64,000 bases of DNA, from positions 1-64,000 of the forward strand of contig NZ_JANZKY010000021.1 in NCBI RefSeq assembly GCF_025770765.1, given 5' to 3'. Shown in pieces: positions 45,186 through 54,731 of the stretch. The translations under genes were made by a program, and so were the position numbers. This DNA is from Propionivibrio soli (lineage in GTDB: Bacteria; Pseudomonadota; Gammaproteobacteria; Burkholderiales; Rhodocyclaceae). The notes beneath the pieces were generated by a model, which searched no databases, was not told the DNA's origin, and saw only the letters and a list, made by a program, of their open reading frames with translations. Within the stretch, counting starts at the first letter, position 1. Each line of letters opens with the position of its first letter.

Positions 45186-46439
45186 ATGCAAAACTCAACC
45201 CGCTGCATCGACATGGCGCAGATCCTGTCGATCCTCCGCGCCATCGCCGGACAGATCGACTTTCGTGCCGTAATCAGCGCCGTTTCGGCAGAGATCCGCG
45301 ACCTCCTGCCGCACGATCACCTTGACGTCGCCTTGCTGAACAGCGACAGGACGCTGGTCGTCGCGTACGAGACAGGCCTGCACACCGAATGGGACGCGAG
45401 CACGACGGCGACCAAGCCGGTGGTGGCGAGCCCGATTCGCGACCTGTTTACAGGCGTGGTGGACCATATCGTCACCGACGACGCCCAGACCGACGCCCGC
45501 TTTCATTTTCCCGGCGCCTTCTCCCAGCCGATCTTCGCGGCCGGCTTGCACAGCCGCCTGCACGTCCCCCTCAAGGTCGAGGGGCGCGTGTGCGGCGCCC
45601 TATCGTTCTCTACGCAGAAGACGGCCGCCTACCGGCCGGGCGACGTGAACAACGCGCAAATCGTTGCCGACATTTTGTCTTCCTACTTCTTTTCGCTGCA
45701 GCAGAGCGAGCTCGTCAAGCAGGGCGAGTTACAGAAGCGGGAGACCGAGGCCCGCGCCGAGGGGTTGCGGGTCGGTGCACTACGCTTGACCGAAGAACTC
45801 GAGAACGCTCGTCAGGCCATCGGCATGGACCTGCACGACCAGACCTTGGCCGATCTCACGCGCATCGCGCGCAATCTGAAGCGGCTGGTCAACAAGCCGA
45901 CCCTGCGCGGCAGCGAACTGCAGCTGGTGCAGAAGGACGTCGAGCATTGCGTGCGCGAACTTCGCGTCATCATCGACAACGCCAAACCCTCGGTTCTGCA
46001 GTTCTTCGGTTTTTGCGAGGCGGTCGAGGCCTTGCTGGAGCGCAGCGTGCGTTCGGCGACGTCGCCGCTCAGCTATCGGCTTTGCGACGACGGCGGTTCC
46101 GGCGTCGACGACCTGCCGGCGAACACCGTCGTTGCCCTGTACCGCATCGTCCAGGAAGCGATCAACAACACCGTACGTCACGCCAACGCGTCGACGATCG
46201 AGGTCCGCCTACAGCGGGCGGGCGAGCGGATACACATCGTCGTCGAAGACGACGGCAGCGGGTTGCCGAAGGGCGGAGCGCGCCGGACAGGAGGGCTCGG
46301 CAATATCCGCACACGCGCATCGCTGATACAAGCCGAGCTTTCCGCGACAGCGGGCCCGGGAGGTAAGGGCACGCGCCTTGAAATCGCTCTGCCGGCATCG
46401 TCTCCGGCCCACCAGAGCCAGGGAGAAAAACAGGCATGA
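45186..46439 (+). CDS. Soluble GAF-domain sensor histidine kinase (HisKA_3/NarL type)
   Basis: A 417-residue kinase without membrane segments. The N-terminal GAF domain covers about 5-165 (VISAVSAEIRDLLPHDHLDVALL ... VPLKVEGRVCGALSFS). A coiled linker is followed by a HisKA_3 dimerisation helix with the phospho-acceptor His near 217 (GMDLHDQTLADL). The ATPase has N box EAINNTVRHANAS and G box DDGSGLPKGG. The ATG at 45186 excludes an upstream reading from 45099 that would run through the promoter repeats. Its stop overlaps the response regulator start (ATGA). Confidence 0.92.
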   Translation: MQNSTRCIDMAQILSILRAIAGQIDFRAVISAVSAEIRDLLPHDHLDVALLNSDRTLVVAYETGLHTEWDASTTATKPVVASPIRDLFTGVVDHIVTDDAQTDARFHFPGAFSQPIFAAGLHSRLHVPLKVEGRVCGALSFSTQKTAAYRPGDVNNAQIVADILSSYFFSLQQSELVKQGELQKRETEARAEGLRVGALRLTEELENARQAIGMDLHDQTLADLTRIARNLKRLVNKPTLRGSELQLVQKDVEHCVRELRVIIDNAKPSVLQFFGFCEAVEALLERSVRSATSPLSYRLCDDGGSGVDDLPANTVVALYRIVQEAINNTVRHANASTIEVRLQRAGERIHIVVEDDGSGLPKGGARRTGGLGNIRTRASLIQAELSATAGPGGKGTRLEIALPASSPAHQSQGEKQA

Positions 46440-47170
46440 GCACGTTCCTGATCGTTGAAGACGACGCGCTGCACCGCAACTTCCTGCGCGAAGTCATCAT
46501 CCAGTCCGATCTTGAATGCACGCAACTCATCGAAGCGGCTGACGGTGAAGAAGCGATTCGCTGCGTCCATGAATACAAGCCCAAGGGCATCGTCATGGAC
46601 CTGCAGATGCCGAACAAGACAGGTGTGCAGGCCGCTAAGGCCATCTGGGCCGAGAACCCGAAGATGCCGATCGTTTTCTGGTCCAACTATGATGACGAAG
46701 CCTATGTGCGTGGCATAACCAAGATCGTCCCGGCATGCGCCACCTACGGCTACATTCTCAAGACGTCGTCGAAGGACCGTCTGCGCCGCTCCATTCAGTG
46801 TGTTTTTCTCGAAGGGCAGAACGTGATCGATCGCGAGATCCGCGGCGTGCAGCAACGCGGGCAGGACCGATCGGAAGGGCTGTCGGAGGCCGAATACGAA
46901 GTCCTTCTCGATATTACGCTCGGCCTCACCGATCAGGCGATTGCCGACCGGCGCAACATCTCGCTGCGGAGCGTGCAGGGCCGGCTGCAGCAGCTCTATG
47001 CCAAGTTGGGGTTGATCGAAATGCCGCTGCTCGACAGCGGGGCCGCCGAATATAACAGTCGCACGCGTGCCGTAGCCGTGGCTTTGATGTCGCGCCTGAT
47101 CAACGGTAAGTCGATCGAGGCCGCCGAGCTTGAGTACCGGCGCATGACAGGAAAAGAGGCCGGTTCGTAG
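46436..47170 (+). CDS. Response regulator, NarL/LuxR-like output
   Basis: A 244-residue response regulator. The receiver domain (1-125) has acidic EDD at 8-10, the phospho-acceptor D55 (GIVMDLQMPN) and Lys near 112 (YILKTSSKD). The C-terminal DNA-binding domain (about 150-220) shows LSEAEYEVLLDITLGLTDQAIADRRNISLRSVQGRLQQLYAKLG, a LuxR-type helix-turn-helix. It is cotranscribed with the GAF kinase; the nearby sugar operon is the obvious target (inference). Confidence 0.92.
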   Translation: MSTFLIVEDDALHRNFLREVIIQSDLECTQLIEAADGEEAIRCVHEYKPKGIVMDLQMPNKTGVQAAKAIWAENPKMPIVFWSNYDDEAYVRGITKIVPACATYGYILKTSSKDRLRRSIQCVFLEGQNVIDREIRGVQQRGQDRSEGLSEAEYEVLLDITLGLTDQAIADRRNISLRSVQGRLQQLYAKLGLIEMPLLDSGAAEYNSRTRAVAVALMSRLINGKSIEAAELEYRRMTGKEAGS

Positions 47171-47228
47171 AAAGCGGCGGACTTGCCGGTGCACGGTGTC
47201 TTGCGCCGGAGAAGCAAGTCGCAGAGGC

Positions 47229-47543
47229 TCAGGAAAACCCGCGTTCCTCTTCGACCTTGAGCAGCAGGTAAGTCAGTTCCCGCCGCTTGTTCTCGGTCTG
47301 CGCGTCATCCTCGGGGAGCTGCTTGATCTCCTCGCGCAGCCTGGCAATCGCCTGGCGCATCGAAACGTCGGAAGGAACGAGGCCGGCGCGTTTGAGGATG
47401 CGGCTGACCATTCGCTGCTCCGGCGAGACGAACAGTTCATCTTCGAAATCGATCGGTTGTCCCGCGCCCGGTAAGTTGTCAAATTCGCCGTTTGCGATCG
47501 CGTCACGAATCCGTTGTTCGGCAAGAATTTCGAAGAGCAGCAT
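47229..47543 (-). CDS. DUF1992 (DnaJ-homologue subfamily C member 28-like) protein
   Basis: A 104-residue protein starting MLLFEILAEQRIRDAIANGEFDNLPGAGQPI, the DUF1992 signature, with PEQRMVSRILKRAGLVP after it. Function is unknown in bacteria; eukaryotic relatives are J-domain associated. The frame is open 21 codons upstream, but the domain begins at 47543. It is convergent with the response regulator. Confidence 0.85.
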   Translation of the reverse strand: MLLFEILAEQRIRDAIANGEFDNLPGAGQPIDFEDELFVSPEQRMVSRILKRAGLVPSDVSMRQAIARLREEIKQLPEDDAQTENKRRELTYLLLKVEEERGFS

Positions 47544-47622
47544 GGTGATGCGATGTAATGAAGTCAGCCATGTGGCGTAGGAGCACGCAGCCTTGGTTGG
47601 CTGCAACGATCTCTCTGCAATC

Positions 47623-48102
47623 TCACTGAGGTGATGAGGCCTGTTCCTTCGCCTTGTCCTTCCTGGTCTTGCTGAAGAGTTCCGGGTTGGCCATGGTGCC
47701 CCGGCACGATGGCGCGCCGCAGGCGCAAGCCCAGCGCGAATAGGCTTCTTTCCTCGACTTTACGACCAGGCGATAGTCCCACACGAGTTCTTCGTCCTGC
47801 TTGATGTCTCTGAGCGCATGCAGCCATGCCCTAAGCTGCCCTCGGCCCTCATGCTCACGCAGTTCGCAGTTCGGTTCGCACGCGTGGTTGGCGAGGGCTG
47901 CCCAGCCCGTTCCGTCAATTCCCGTTCCGTCCGATAGACCGAGAAATTTGGTGACGCCTTCGATTTTCATGTCCGGCAAGTCACCCGCGGCGTAGCGCTT
48001 TCCCTTGTACTCGATCAACCGCTCCCCGGCGGCGAGGTCACTCGCGGCGAACAAACCCCTGCCGTGCAAACCGCTTTTTCTTGCGATAACCTTCAAAGCC
48101 AT
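47623..48102 (-). CDS. SET-domain protein
   Basis: A 159-residue SET-domain protein, a family of lysine methyltransferases. It has KSGLHGRGLFAASDLAAGERLIEYKG at the start, the AdoMet/pseudoknot motif ALANHACEPNCELRE near residue 80, ELVWDYRL near 118, and a post-SET-like Cys cluster CACGAPSCRG near 137. GAGG precedes the ATG at 48102; the longer open frame upstream lacks similarity. Bacterial targets are mostly unknown. Confidence 0.88.
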   Translation of the reverse strand: MALKVIARKSGLHGRGLFAASDLAAGERLIEYKGKRYAAGDLPDMKIEGVTKFLGLSDGTGIDGTGWAALANHACEPNCELREHEGRGQLRAWLHALRDIKQDEELVWDYRLVVKSRKEAYSRWACACGAPSCRGTMANPELFSKTRKDKAKEQASSPQ

Positions 48103-48196
48103 TTCAACCTCATGAGCCGGATTACTGAAACTGAAGCATAGTCCCTGGAGGCGCAGTAGCACCCGACCTCCTCTGCCATGGCGTAGCGAGCCGGCA

Positions 48197-48814
48197 TTAT
48201 TGCGGCATGTCACGTGCCAGCCGAAACAAGGAATACAAACGCATCGCAACCTCCGGGCTAGGACACAACAAGGCACCGACGGTCATCAAGTAGTCGGGTA
48301 GGCCGTGTGCCGGCCAGTGTACCTTCTGCTCGGCCAGCCCCTCCGCGAGGCCCGTCACGTCGAAGCCGAGCGCTTCCAGCGAATAGCGCATTCGTGTCGG
48401 GGCGCAGCAGGCAATGCCGAGCGAACGCGTGCAGATCGAGCAGCCCTCACAATGGCCGGCGACAACGGCCAGAGCGCCGTCGACCTCCGAATTGCGCATC
48501 GCCTTGCAAAGTGTTTGGCGCGCCTCAAGAAAACATTCGATCAATTCTTCTTTCGTTGCCCCGCAAGCAACTCGCGTTTTCTGTGTCACAAGGACGGCGT
48601 GCGTCCACTCTCCCAATTGCGCCAGCGGCGGCTCGGCAAAGGGCGGGCAAGACCAGTACTGACCGTGCTTCTCGCAAGACTGGCAGTATCCCTGGATGCG
48701 TTCAGGGTCGTGGTAGCGCATCATGTCGGCCCGGCTGGCGATGACAGCCTGTGGCGCTTCGCTTACCGCCGGGCTTGCGACATCCTGCTCATTGTCGAGG
48801 TTTTGCGGACTCAC
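48197..48814 (-). CDS. DUF2284 metal-binding protein
   Basis: A 205-residue cysteine-rich protein. Cysteines are in CQSCEKHGQYWSCPPF near residue 44, CEGCSICTRSLGIACCAPTRMRYSLEALGF near 121, and a C-terminal LCPSPEV. The spacing resembles iron-sulfur or zinc binding, as in the DUF2284 family. No function is known. Its ATG overlaps the stop codon of the metallo-beta-lactamase gene upstream (4-bp overlap). Confidence 0.85.
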   Translation of the reverse strand: MSPQNLDNEQDVASPAVSEAPQAVIASRADMMRYHDPERIQGYCQSCEKHGQYWSCPPFAEPPLAQLGEWTHAVLVTQKTRVACGATKEELIECFLEARQTLCKAMRNSEVDGALAVVAGHCEGCSICTRSLGIACCAPTRMRYSLEALGFDVTGLAEGLAEQKVHWPAHGLPDYLMTVGALLCPSPEVAMRLYSLFRLARDMPQ

Positions 48815-49770
48815 GGCAGCGGTGTGAACTCGTACCCGTCGCCTCGCACCTGCAGCGTACCGATGGCGGCACCGGGGAGATGGAAACCCGCGACCAGCGC
48901 ATTCTCGCGGATGGCGAGGTCGGCGATGCGGCGACGTGTCGTCTTGGCGGCTTCGGCGTCCATGTCAAAGACCACGGCCCAATCCGGATGGCGCACGAAC
49001 ATCGAGACGTTTGTCGTATCGGCCCAGTACAGCACCTTGCGTGATCCGCCTTCGATCATGAACACCGTGTGCCCAGGCGTGTGACCAAAGGCGGCGATGG
49101 AGCGCACGCCGGGAAGAATCTCCACGCCGGGTTCGAAACGCACCACGGCATCCGCGAGTGGGGCGAACACCCGGCGCGCGGTATTCAGGCCGCCACGCTG
49201 CGCTTCCGGCGTCGCCGCCAGGCGCGCTTCGTCCATCCACCAGTTCCACTCGGGAGCCGGCACATACACTCTTGCATAGGGAAAGACGAGGTTCCCCGAC
49301 CGGCTGCGCAGGCCGTTGATATGGTCGCCGTGGAAATGCGAGATGACGACCGCCGTGATCGACCGCGGATCGATTCGGGCCTTCGCCATGTTCTCCAGCA
49401 GCTTGCCGCTGCCGGCCGCGCCGAACTCGCCATTGCCCGTATCGAACAGCACGCGTTCGGAGCCGACGTCGACGACAAGCGGCGTGTAAGGAACCTCAAG
49501 GCGATCTGTAGGCAGCTTGGCTTCGGCCAAGGCGGCTTGAACGTCGACGAGCGGCGCATTGCGCACGAAGGCCGCATCCAATGGACGCGATCCCTGACCG
49601 TCCCGCAGCATGGTCACGGCGACGGCGCCAAGATCAACGCGTGTCACGCCATCCGCCAGCGCCGTCGTTTGCGGTGCGTTGTTGGTGGCACACCCGGCCA
49701 GCAATACCCCGAGCAACCCCGTCACAACGATCGCCCTTGCCCCTGCAAACCGATCGTGCAATCCAGTCAT
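48811..49770 (-). CDS. MBL-fold metallohydrolase lipoprotein
   Basis: A 319-residue protein. The lipobox LLAGC is near residues 23-27, so the mature enzyme is probably a membrane-anchored periplasmic lipoprotein. The metallo-beta-lactamase fold follows with HFHGDH near 143-148, FGHTPGHTVFMI near 228 and WADTTN near 250. Lactonases of this superfamily (AiiA/AttM type) share the layout, but the substrate is unknown. The gap of 221 bp downstream of emrB separates it from the efflux operon. Confidence 0.85.
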   Translation of the reverse strand: MTGLHDRFAGARAIVVTGLLGVLLAGCATNNAPQTTALADGVTRVDLGAVAVTMLRDGQGSRPLDAAFVRNAPLVDVQAALAEAKLPTDRLEVPYTPLVVDVGSERVLFDTGNGEFGAAGSGKLLENMAKARIDPRSITAVVISHFHGDHINGLRSRSGNLVFPYARVYVPAPEWNWWMDEARLAATPEAQRGGLNTARRVFAPLADAVVRFEPGVEILPGVRSIAAFGHTPGHTVFMIEGGSRKVLYWADTTNVSMFVRHPDWAVVFDMDAEAAKTTRRRIADLAIRENALVAGFHLPGAAIGTLQVRGDGYEFTPLP

Positions 49771-49991
49771 TTGCGCACTCCTCGAAAGGTGTGATTCGGG
49801 TAGAAGAATGGGAAAAGCCGATAGGTTACGCGGCGTCCGAGAAAGTGCAATCGCCGATGCCGATGAAGATGGATGAGGTGGCTGCGTGGAGCGGGGAGCG
49901 AAACCAGGCGGATGGACGGTTCCAAGCGCAATGCAGCAGCAGGGCTTCGCGGCGGGGCTGTTTCAGGTGCCCCGCGCGACGCCAGGCGAGG

Positions 49992-51527
49992 TCAATGTGC
50001 GCCGGCCGTTTCTGCCTGCGGTTTGGCGGCCTTGTGAAACGGAGCCTTGGCGAGCCACAGGACAAGGATCAGGCAGAGGAACAGATAGCCGAGCCCGTGG
50101 CAGATTTCGTTGAACGAGATCTGGTAAGCCTGCTGCGTGATCATGCGATCGAGCAGTGCCGCGGCACGTTGCGCATCCCCTTGGCCCAATTGCTGCACGG
50201 CCGCCTGAGTGCTCGGGCTGTAGGGCGAAATGGCTTCGGTGAGATGCGCGTGGTGAATCACCGCGCGGTGGCTCCACAAGTAAGTGGTAAACGACGCCGA
50301 AAAACTGCCGCCCAGCGTGCGCAGGAACGTCGCCAGCCCCGAGCCGGCGGCGATCTCGTGCCCTTCCAGATCCGAAAGCAGGATGGTCAGCACCGGCATG
50401 AAGAAGAACGCGATGCCGAGGCCCTGGAAGAGTTGCACCCAGGCGATCCGCGCGAAGTCGATGTCGGCATTGAATCCGGAGCGGTAAAAGCTCGACAGTC
50501 CCATGATCAGGAAAGCCGTCGACGCCAGCATGCGCATATCGAACTTGGCCGCATACTTGCCGACGAATGGCGTCAGCAATACCGGCAGCAGGCCGATCGG
50601 CGCCGAAGCCAAGCCGGACCAGACGGCGGTGTAGTGCAACTGCGTCTGCAGCCACTGGGGTACGAGCAGGCCGATCGAGAAGAAACCGCCGTAGGCGAGC
50701 ATCAAAGTCAGCGTTCCTGCACTGAAGTTGCGATGGCGGAAGAGCTTCAGATTGACGATGGGTTCTTTTTCGGTCAGCTCCCAGATCAGGAAGATCGTCA
50801 GCGCGATGGCCGAGATGATCGCCGTGGCGACGATGAAATCGGAGTTGAACCAGTCCTCCTCGTTGCCCTTGTCGAGAACGAGCTGCAATGCGCCGACGCC
50901 GATCACCAGGGTGATGAGACCCACGTAATCCATGCGCGGCTTTTCCAACGTCGCCGGCTTGTGACGCATCAGGCGCCAGACAGTGAAGGACGAGAAGATA
51001 CCGATCGGCACGTTGATGAAGAAGATCCACGGCCACGAGTAGTTGTCGGTGATCCAGCCGCCGAGAATCGGACCGGCGATCGGAGCGACGACGGTCACTG
51101 TGGCCAATAGCGCGAGCGCCTGCGAGCGTTTGTTCGGGGGGTAGATGGAGATCAGCAAGGCCTGCGTGATCGGATACATCGGCCCGGCGACGAAACCCTG
51201 CAAGGCGCGGAAACCGACCAGGCTGCCCATGCTGAAGGCGATGCCGCACAGAAATGAGGCGATTGTGAACAGCAACGTGGCCGCCACAAACAGGCGCACC
51301 TCGCCGAAACGCCGCGTCAACCAGCCGGTCAGTGGCAAGGCGATGGCGTTGCTCACGGCAAAGGCGGTGATGACCCACGTGCTCTGGTCCGTGCTGACGC
51401 CCAGGTTGCCGGCAATCGTCGGCAGCGACACGTTGGCGATCGTCGTGTCGAGGACCTGCATGAAGGTCGCGAGCGCCAGCGCCGTGGTGCACAGCCCCAG
51501 ATTGTCGGGCCGGAATTGCGCGGTCAT
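49992..51527 (-). CDS. emrB: DHA2-family multidrug efflux MFS transporter (EmrB-like)
   Basis: A 511-residue major facilitator with 14 hydrophobic segments. MQVLDTTIANVSLPTIAGNLG is at residues 23-43 (motif D1 of the DHA2 family), followed by WVITAFAVSNAIALPLTGWL and GPILGGWITDNYSWPWIFFINVPIG. It works with the adaptor EmrA and an outer-membrane channel. Its ATG overlaps the emrA stop (TGATG). Confidence 0.95.
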   Translation of the reverse strand: MTAQFRPDNLGLCTTALALATFMQVLDTTIANVSLPTIAGNLGVSTDQSTWVITAFAVSNAIALPLTGWLTRRFGEVRLFVAATLLFTIASFLCGIAFSMGSLVGFRALQGFVAGPMYPITQALLISIYPPNKRSQALALLATVTVVAPIAGPILGGWITDNYSWPWIFFINVPIGIFSSFTVWRLMRHKPATLEKPRMDYVGLITLVIGVGALQLVLDKGNEEDWFNSDFIVATAIISAIALTIFLIWELTEKEPIVNLKLFRHRNFSAGTLTLMLAYGGFFSIGLLVPQWLQTQLHYTAVWSGLASAPIGLLPVLLTPFVGKYAAKFDMRMLASTAFLIMGLSSFYRSGFNADIDFARIAWVQLFQGLGIAFFFMPVLTILLSDLEGHEIAAGSGLATFLRTLGGSFSASFTTYLWSHRAVIHHAHLTEAISPYSPSTQAAVQQLGQGDAQRAAALLDRMITQQAYQISFNEICHGLGYLFLCLILVLWLAKAPFHKAAKPQAETAGAH

Positions 51528-52741
51528 CAGCCGTGCTTTCCGTTTTGTGCGGTGGCGAGCTTGGCCTTCGAGACACTACCCGCTCCGGCGTTTTCCTCGA
51601 TGACGCGTGCAATGCGTTGCTCGGCTTCGTTCAATTCGCCCGCATATACATCTGTCGAGAACAGCGCGGTCGCGCTGCTCGTTTGCGCCAATGTCGGGCC
51701 CGATTGATCGTGCATGTCGACTTCAGCGTGCATCGAGAGGCCAATCTTGAGCGGGTGCTCGGCCAGTTCCTTCGGGTCGAGCGCGATACGTACCGGCACG
51801 CGCTGCACGATCTTGATCCAGTTGCCCGTGGCGTTTTGCGCCGGCAACAACGAGAAGGCGCTGCCCGTTCCGACGCCCAGGCCATCGACCTTGCCGTGGT
51901 AGGTGATGTCGGAGCCATAGAGGTCCGAATGCAGCGTGACCGGTTGGCCGATGCGCATGTGGCCAAGCTGGGTTTCCTTGAAGTTGGCGTCGACCCAGAT
52001 CTGGTCGAGCGGTACCACCGCCATCAGCGGTACACCCGCCTGGACGCGCTGACCGACTTGCACGCTGCGTTGCGCGACATGCCCGGAAATCGGAGCCAGC
52101 AATCGGCTGCGTGAGTAATCCAGATACGCGCGGCGCAACGCCGCAGCCGTTGCCTTGACGTCCGGATGCGTGAGCAACGCGGTGTTGTCCACCATCGCGT
52201 GGCTGCTCACCAATTGCTGGTCGGAGGCGGCCAAGGCGCTTTCGGCGGCCGCCAGTGCCTCGCGAGCGTGCGAGAGTTCTTCGGCCGGGATGGCGCCGGT
52301 CGCTGCCAGGCCCTTGCGTCGCTCGTAGTCTGCCTGCGCGCGTTCGAACATGGCGCGGCGCGATTCCACTTCGGCACGTACACTGCCGACGTTGGCATAG
52401 AGCCCGCGCACCTGGCGCACGGTGCGTGCGAGATTGGCTTCGGCCTGTTCGAGTGCGACGCGGGCGTCGCTGGTGTCGAGTTCAGCGAGCACCTGGCCCG
52501 TCTTCACGAGGCCATTGTTGTCGGCGTGAATGGCGACCACCGTGCCCGGTATTTGAGCCGAAATTTGCACGACATTGCCGTTGGCATAAGCGTCCTCGGT
52601 GCTCTCAAACCAGCGGCCGACCAGATAGTAATAAGCGCCGGATCCGGCTGTGGCGAGCGCGAGGCCCATGCCCAGCCCGACCAGCCATTGCTTGCGGCGC
52701 GAGGCGGTGGGCTTCGTTTCTGCGGGGTGCTTGTCACTCAT
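51527..52741 (-). CDS. emrA: HlyD-family membrane-fusion protein (EmrA-like)
   Basis: A 404-residue periplasmic adaptor. A single inner-membrane anchor (about 18-40, GLGMGLALATAGSGAYYYLV) precedes the biotinyl/lipoyl halves (AQIPGTVVAIHADNN), the coiled-coil hairpin (about 95-190) and the barrel domain. It links EmrB to the outer-membrane protein. The ATG at 52741 comes one base after the upstream gene stop; an apparent start further upstream lies within that gene. Confidence 0.95.
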   Translation of the reverse strand: MSDKHPAETKPTASRRKQWLVGLGMGLALATAGSGAYYYLVGRWFESTEDAYANGNVVQISAQIPGTVVAIHADNNGLVKTGQVLAELDTSDARVALEQAEANLARTVRQVRGLYANVGSVRAEVESRRAMFERAQADYERRKGLAATGAIPAEELSHAREALAAAESALAASDQQLVSSHAMVDNTALLTHPDVKATAAALRRAYLDYSRSRLLAPISGHVAQRSVQVGQRVQAGVPLMAVVPLDQIWVDANFKETQLGHMRIGQPVTLHSDLYGSDITYHGKVDGLGVGTGSAFSLLPAQNATGNWIKIVQRVPVRIALDPKELAEHPLKIGLSMHAEVDMHDQSGPTLAQTSSATALFSTDVYAGELNEAEQRIARVIEENAGAGSVSKAKLATAQNGKHG

Positions 52742-52742
52742 G

Positions 52743-54215
52743 TCAGTTTTCCTTTGTTGTTGCTTGAACGTCGGCGGATGCGGCGGATAAGGCGATCGGC
52801 GTATCCGCACGGTAGCCACCGCCCAGGGCGCGCACGAGATTGATCGAGGCGTCGATCCGGCGGTTCTGGATTTCCGCCAAACGATCTTCGGCCTGATGCA
52901 GCGCTTGCTGCAGGACCAGCACTTCCAGGTAGCCGCCGACGCCGTTGCGGTAACGCTGCGTGGAGAGTTCCCACGCTTGTTGCGCGCTGCTCAACGCGCG
53001 CTGTTGCGATGCCAATTGAGTCTGCAGCGAACGCAATTGACTCAGGTTCTCCGCCACCTCGTTGAAAGCGCCGATCAGGGTTTTGTTGTACTGCGCCACG
53101 GCGAGGTCGTAGTCCGCGTCGCGGCCGGCAAGGTTGGAACGCAAGCGGCCGCCGTCGAAGATCGGCAGTGAGATGGCCGGCGTCACCAGTCCGAAACGGC
53201 TCCGCGATTCGAGCAGGTCGGCACCCTTTAGCGCCATGACGCCGAACACGGCCGTCAGGTTGATGTTGGGGAAAAACTGCGCCTTGGCCGCGTCGATGTT
53301 GCGGCGGGTCGCTTCGACGCGCCAGCGTGCGGCGACGATGTCGGGACGCCGCCCGAGCAGTTCGGCAGGCAGGTTTTCCGGTACGCTGAGCTCGGCGGCG
53401 TTGAGCGCGCGCGGTCGCTCGATCGTCAGGCCGCGATCTGGTCCCTGACCAAGCAAGGCCGCGAGTTGCATGCGCACCGACTCGATCCGCTGCGCCGTCT
53501 GGGCCTTTTTCTGTTCGGCGCTGGCCTGTGTCGACTCCGCCTGGCGCAGCAGGGCGAGGCTGTCGATACCGGCGTCGACGCGCTGGCGGGTGAGGTCGAG
53601 CAGCTTCTGCGCCCGATCCAGGTCGGCAATCGCAACGTCGTGCGAGGCGAAGGCGTACGCGAGGTCGCTGTACGCCTGTGCGACGCGTGTGGAAAGCGTG
53701 AGCCTCGCCGCCTCGCCGTCGACTTCGGTCGCGCGTTGTTGGCCGAGCGCCGCTTCCCAGGCGGCCCGTTGCCCGCCCCAGAGGTCGAACACATACCCGG
53801 CCGTCAGGTTGATCTGCTTGGCCGACGTGTAACCAGCGAAGGGCTTCGGGAAATCGTCGGGGAAGGGTGTGCCGGGGAAGCTCGCCTTGGCGTCGAGCGT
53901 CGGATAGAGCGCCGCTTCGGCAGAACCAGCTTGCGCCGCCGCCAACCGCATGCGTGCGTCCGCGGCCGCCATATCCGGGTTCTCCTTGACCGCCTCGCGG
54001 ATCAGCGTATCCAGCGACTCGTCACCTAGCCCTCGCCACCAATCGTTGGTCGGCCAGGGCGCCGGCTTCACGCCGGCCAGGCTTGCCGTGGCGGCGACCG
54101 TTTGTTCCGAGCGCAGTTGGCCAAACGGGGCCAATCCGCCCATGTCGGCACACCCGGCCAGGAAGATGACGCCAGATAGACACGCTAGTTTTAGGGTTAT
54201 TAGTTGCCTAGGCAT
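52743..54215 (-). CDS. Outer-membrane efflux lipoprotein, NodT/OprM family
   Basis: A 490-residue channel. A lipoprotein signal peptide (MPRQLITLKLACLSGVIFLAGC) leads to two TolC-type repeats with long coiled coils. Conserved pieces are WPTNDWWRGLGDESLDTLIREA, LLGRRPDIVAARWRVEATRRNIDAAKAQFFPNINL and NGVGGYLEVL. AAGGA lies 10 bp before this ATG; an ATG 9 bp earlier is too close to it. It is part of the marR-led efflux operon. Confidence 0.94.
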   Translation of the reverse strand: MPRQLITLKLACLSGVIFLAGCADMGGLAPFGQLRSEQTVAATASLAGVKPAPWPTNDWWRGLGDESLDTLIREAVKENPDMAAADARMRLAAAQAGSAEAALYPTLDAKASFPGTPFPDDFPKPFAGYTSAKQINLTAGYVFDLWGGQRAAWEAALGQQRATEVDGEAARLTLSTRVAQAYSDLAYAFASHDVAIADLDRAQKLLDLTRQRVDAGIDSLALLRQAESTQASAEQKKAQTAQRIESVRMQLAALLGQGPDRGLTIERPRALNAAELSVPENLPAELLGRRPDIVAARWRVEATRRNIDAAKAQFFPNINLTAVFGVMALKGADLLESRSRFGLVTPAISLPIFDGGRLRSNLAGRDADYDLAVAQYNKTLIGAFNEVAENLSQLRSLQTQLASQQRALSSAQQAWELSTQRYRNGVGGYLEVLVLQQALHQAEDRLAEIQNRRIDASINLVRALGGGYRADTPIALSAASADVQATTKEN

Positions 54216-54228
54216 GTAATTCATTTCC

Positions 54229-54699
54229 TTACTTTTCCAGCGTTGCTCGAACACGTTGGAGCAGCGTCGTTAGCGTTGTTTTTTCCTCCTCCGACAGCTC
54301 GCTCAACGCATACTCGGTCAAGCGGTCGGAGATGGCGCGCAGGGGACGGGCCAGCGCACGGCCGGCATCGGTGAGCGAAATTTCCACGGAACGGCGGTCT
54401 TCGGGGCAAGGGTGCCGGTGGAGAAACCCCCGTTCCTGCATCTTATCGAGAAGCCGGGTGAGGGCGCCCGGGTCATGCTCTATGCGGCGTGCCAGCTCCG
54501 AGGCGCTGATTTGCGGTACGCCGGCCAGCGTCTTGAGCACGCGGTACTGCGTGAAATTGAGTCCGAGATCCTGCTCCGCCAAGGCTTGCTCCAAATGCTT
54601 GATCAGACCTTGGCGAACGAAATGCAGGAGCATGCCGAGACTGTCCGGCTCGCCACAAAACGAAGAAGCGGAGACTGGTTTGTTCGGAGCATGTACCAC
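54229..54699 (-). CDS. MarR-family repressor of the efflux operon
   Basis: A 156-residue winged-helix regulator. The DNA-binding part (about 55-115) has QISASELARRIEHDPGALTRLLDKMQERGFLHRHPCPEDRRS. I chose the GTG at 54699, which follows AAAGGA by 7 bp; a longer reading to 54750 would start inside the operator palindrome. It is the first gene of the operon, 14 bp before the outer-membrane gene. A substrate of the pump probably relieves repression. Confidence 0.9.
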   Translation of the reverse strand: MVHAPNKPVSASSFCGEPDSLGMLLHFVRQGLIKHLEQALAEQDLGLNFTQYRVLKTLAGVPQISASELARRIEHDPGALTRLLDKMQERGFLHRHPCPEDRRSVEISLTDAGRALARPLRAISDRLTEYALSELSEEEKTTLTTLLQRVRATLEK

Positions 54700-54731
54700 G
54701 GAAATTTCCTTTGCGAGACGGTATGGTGATG

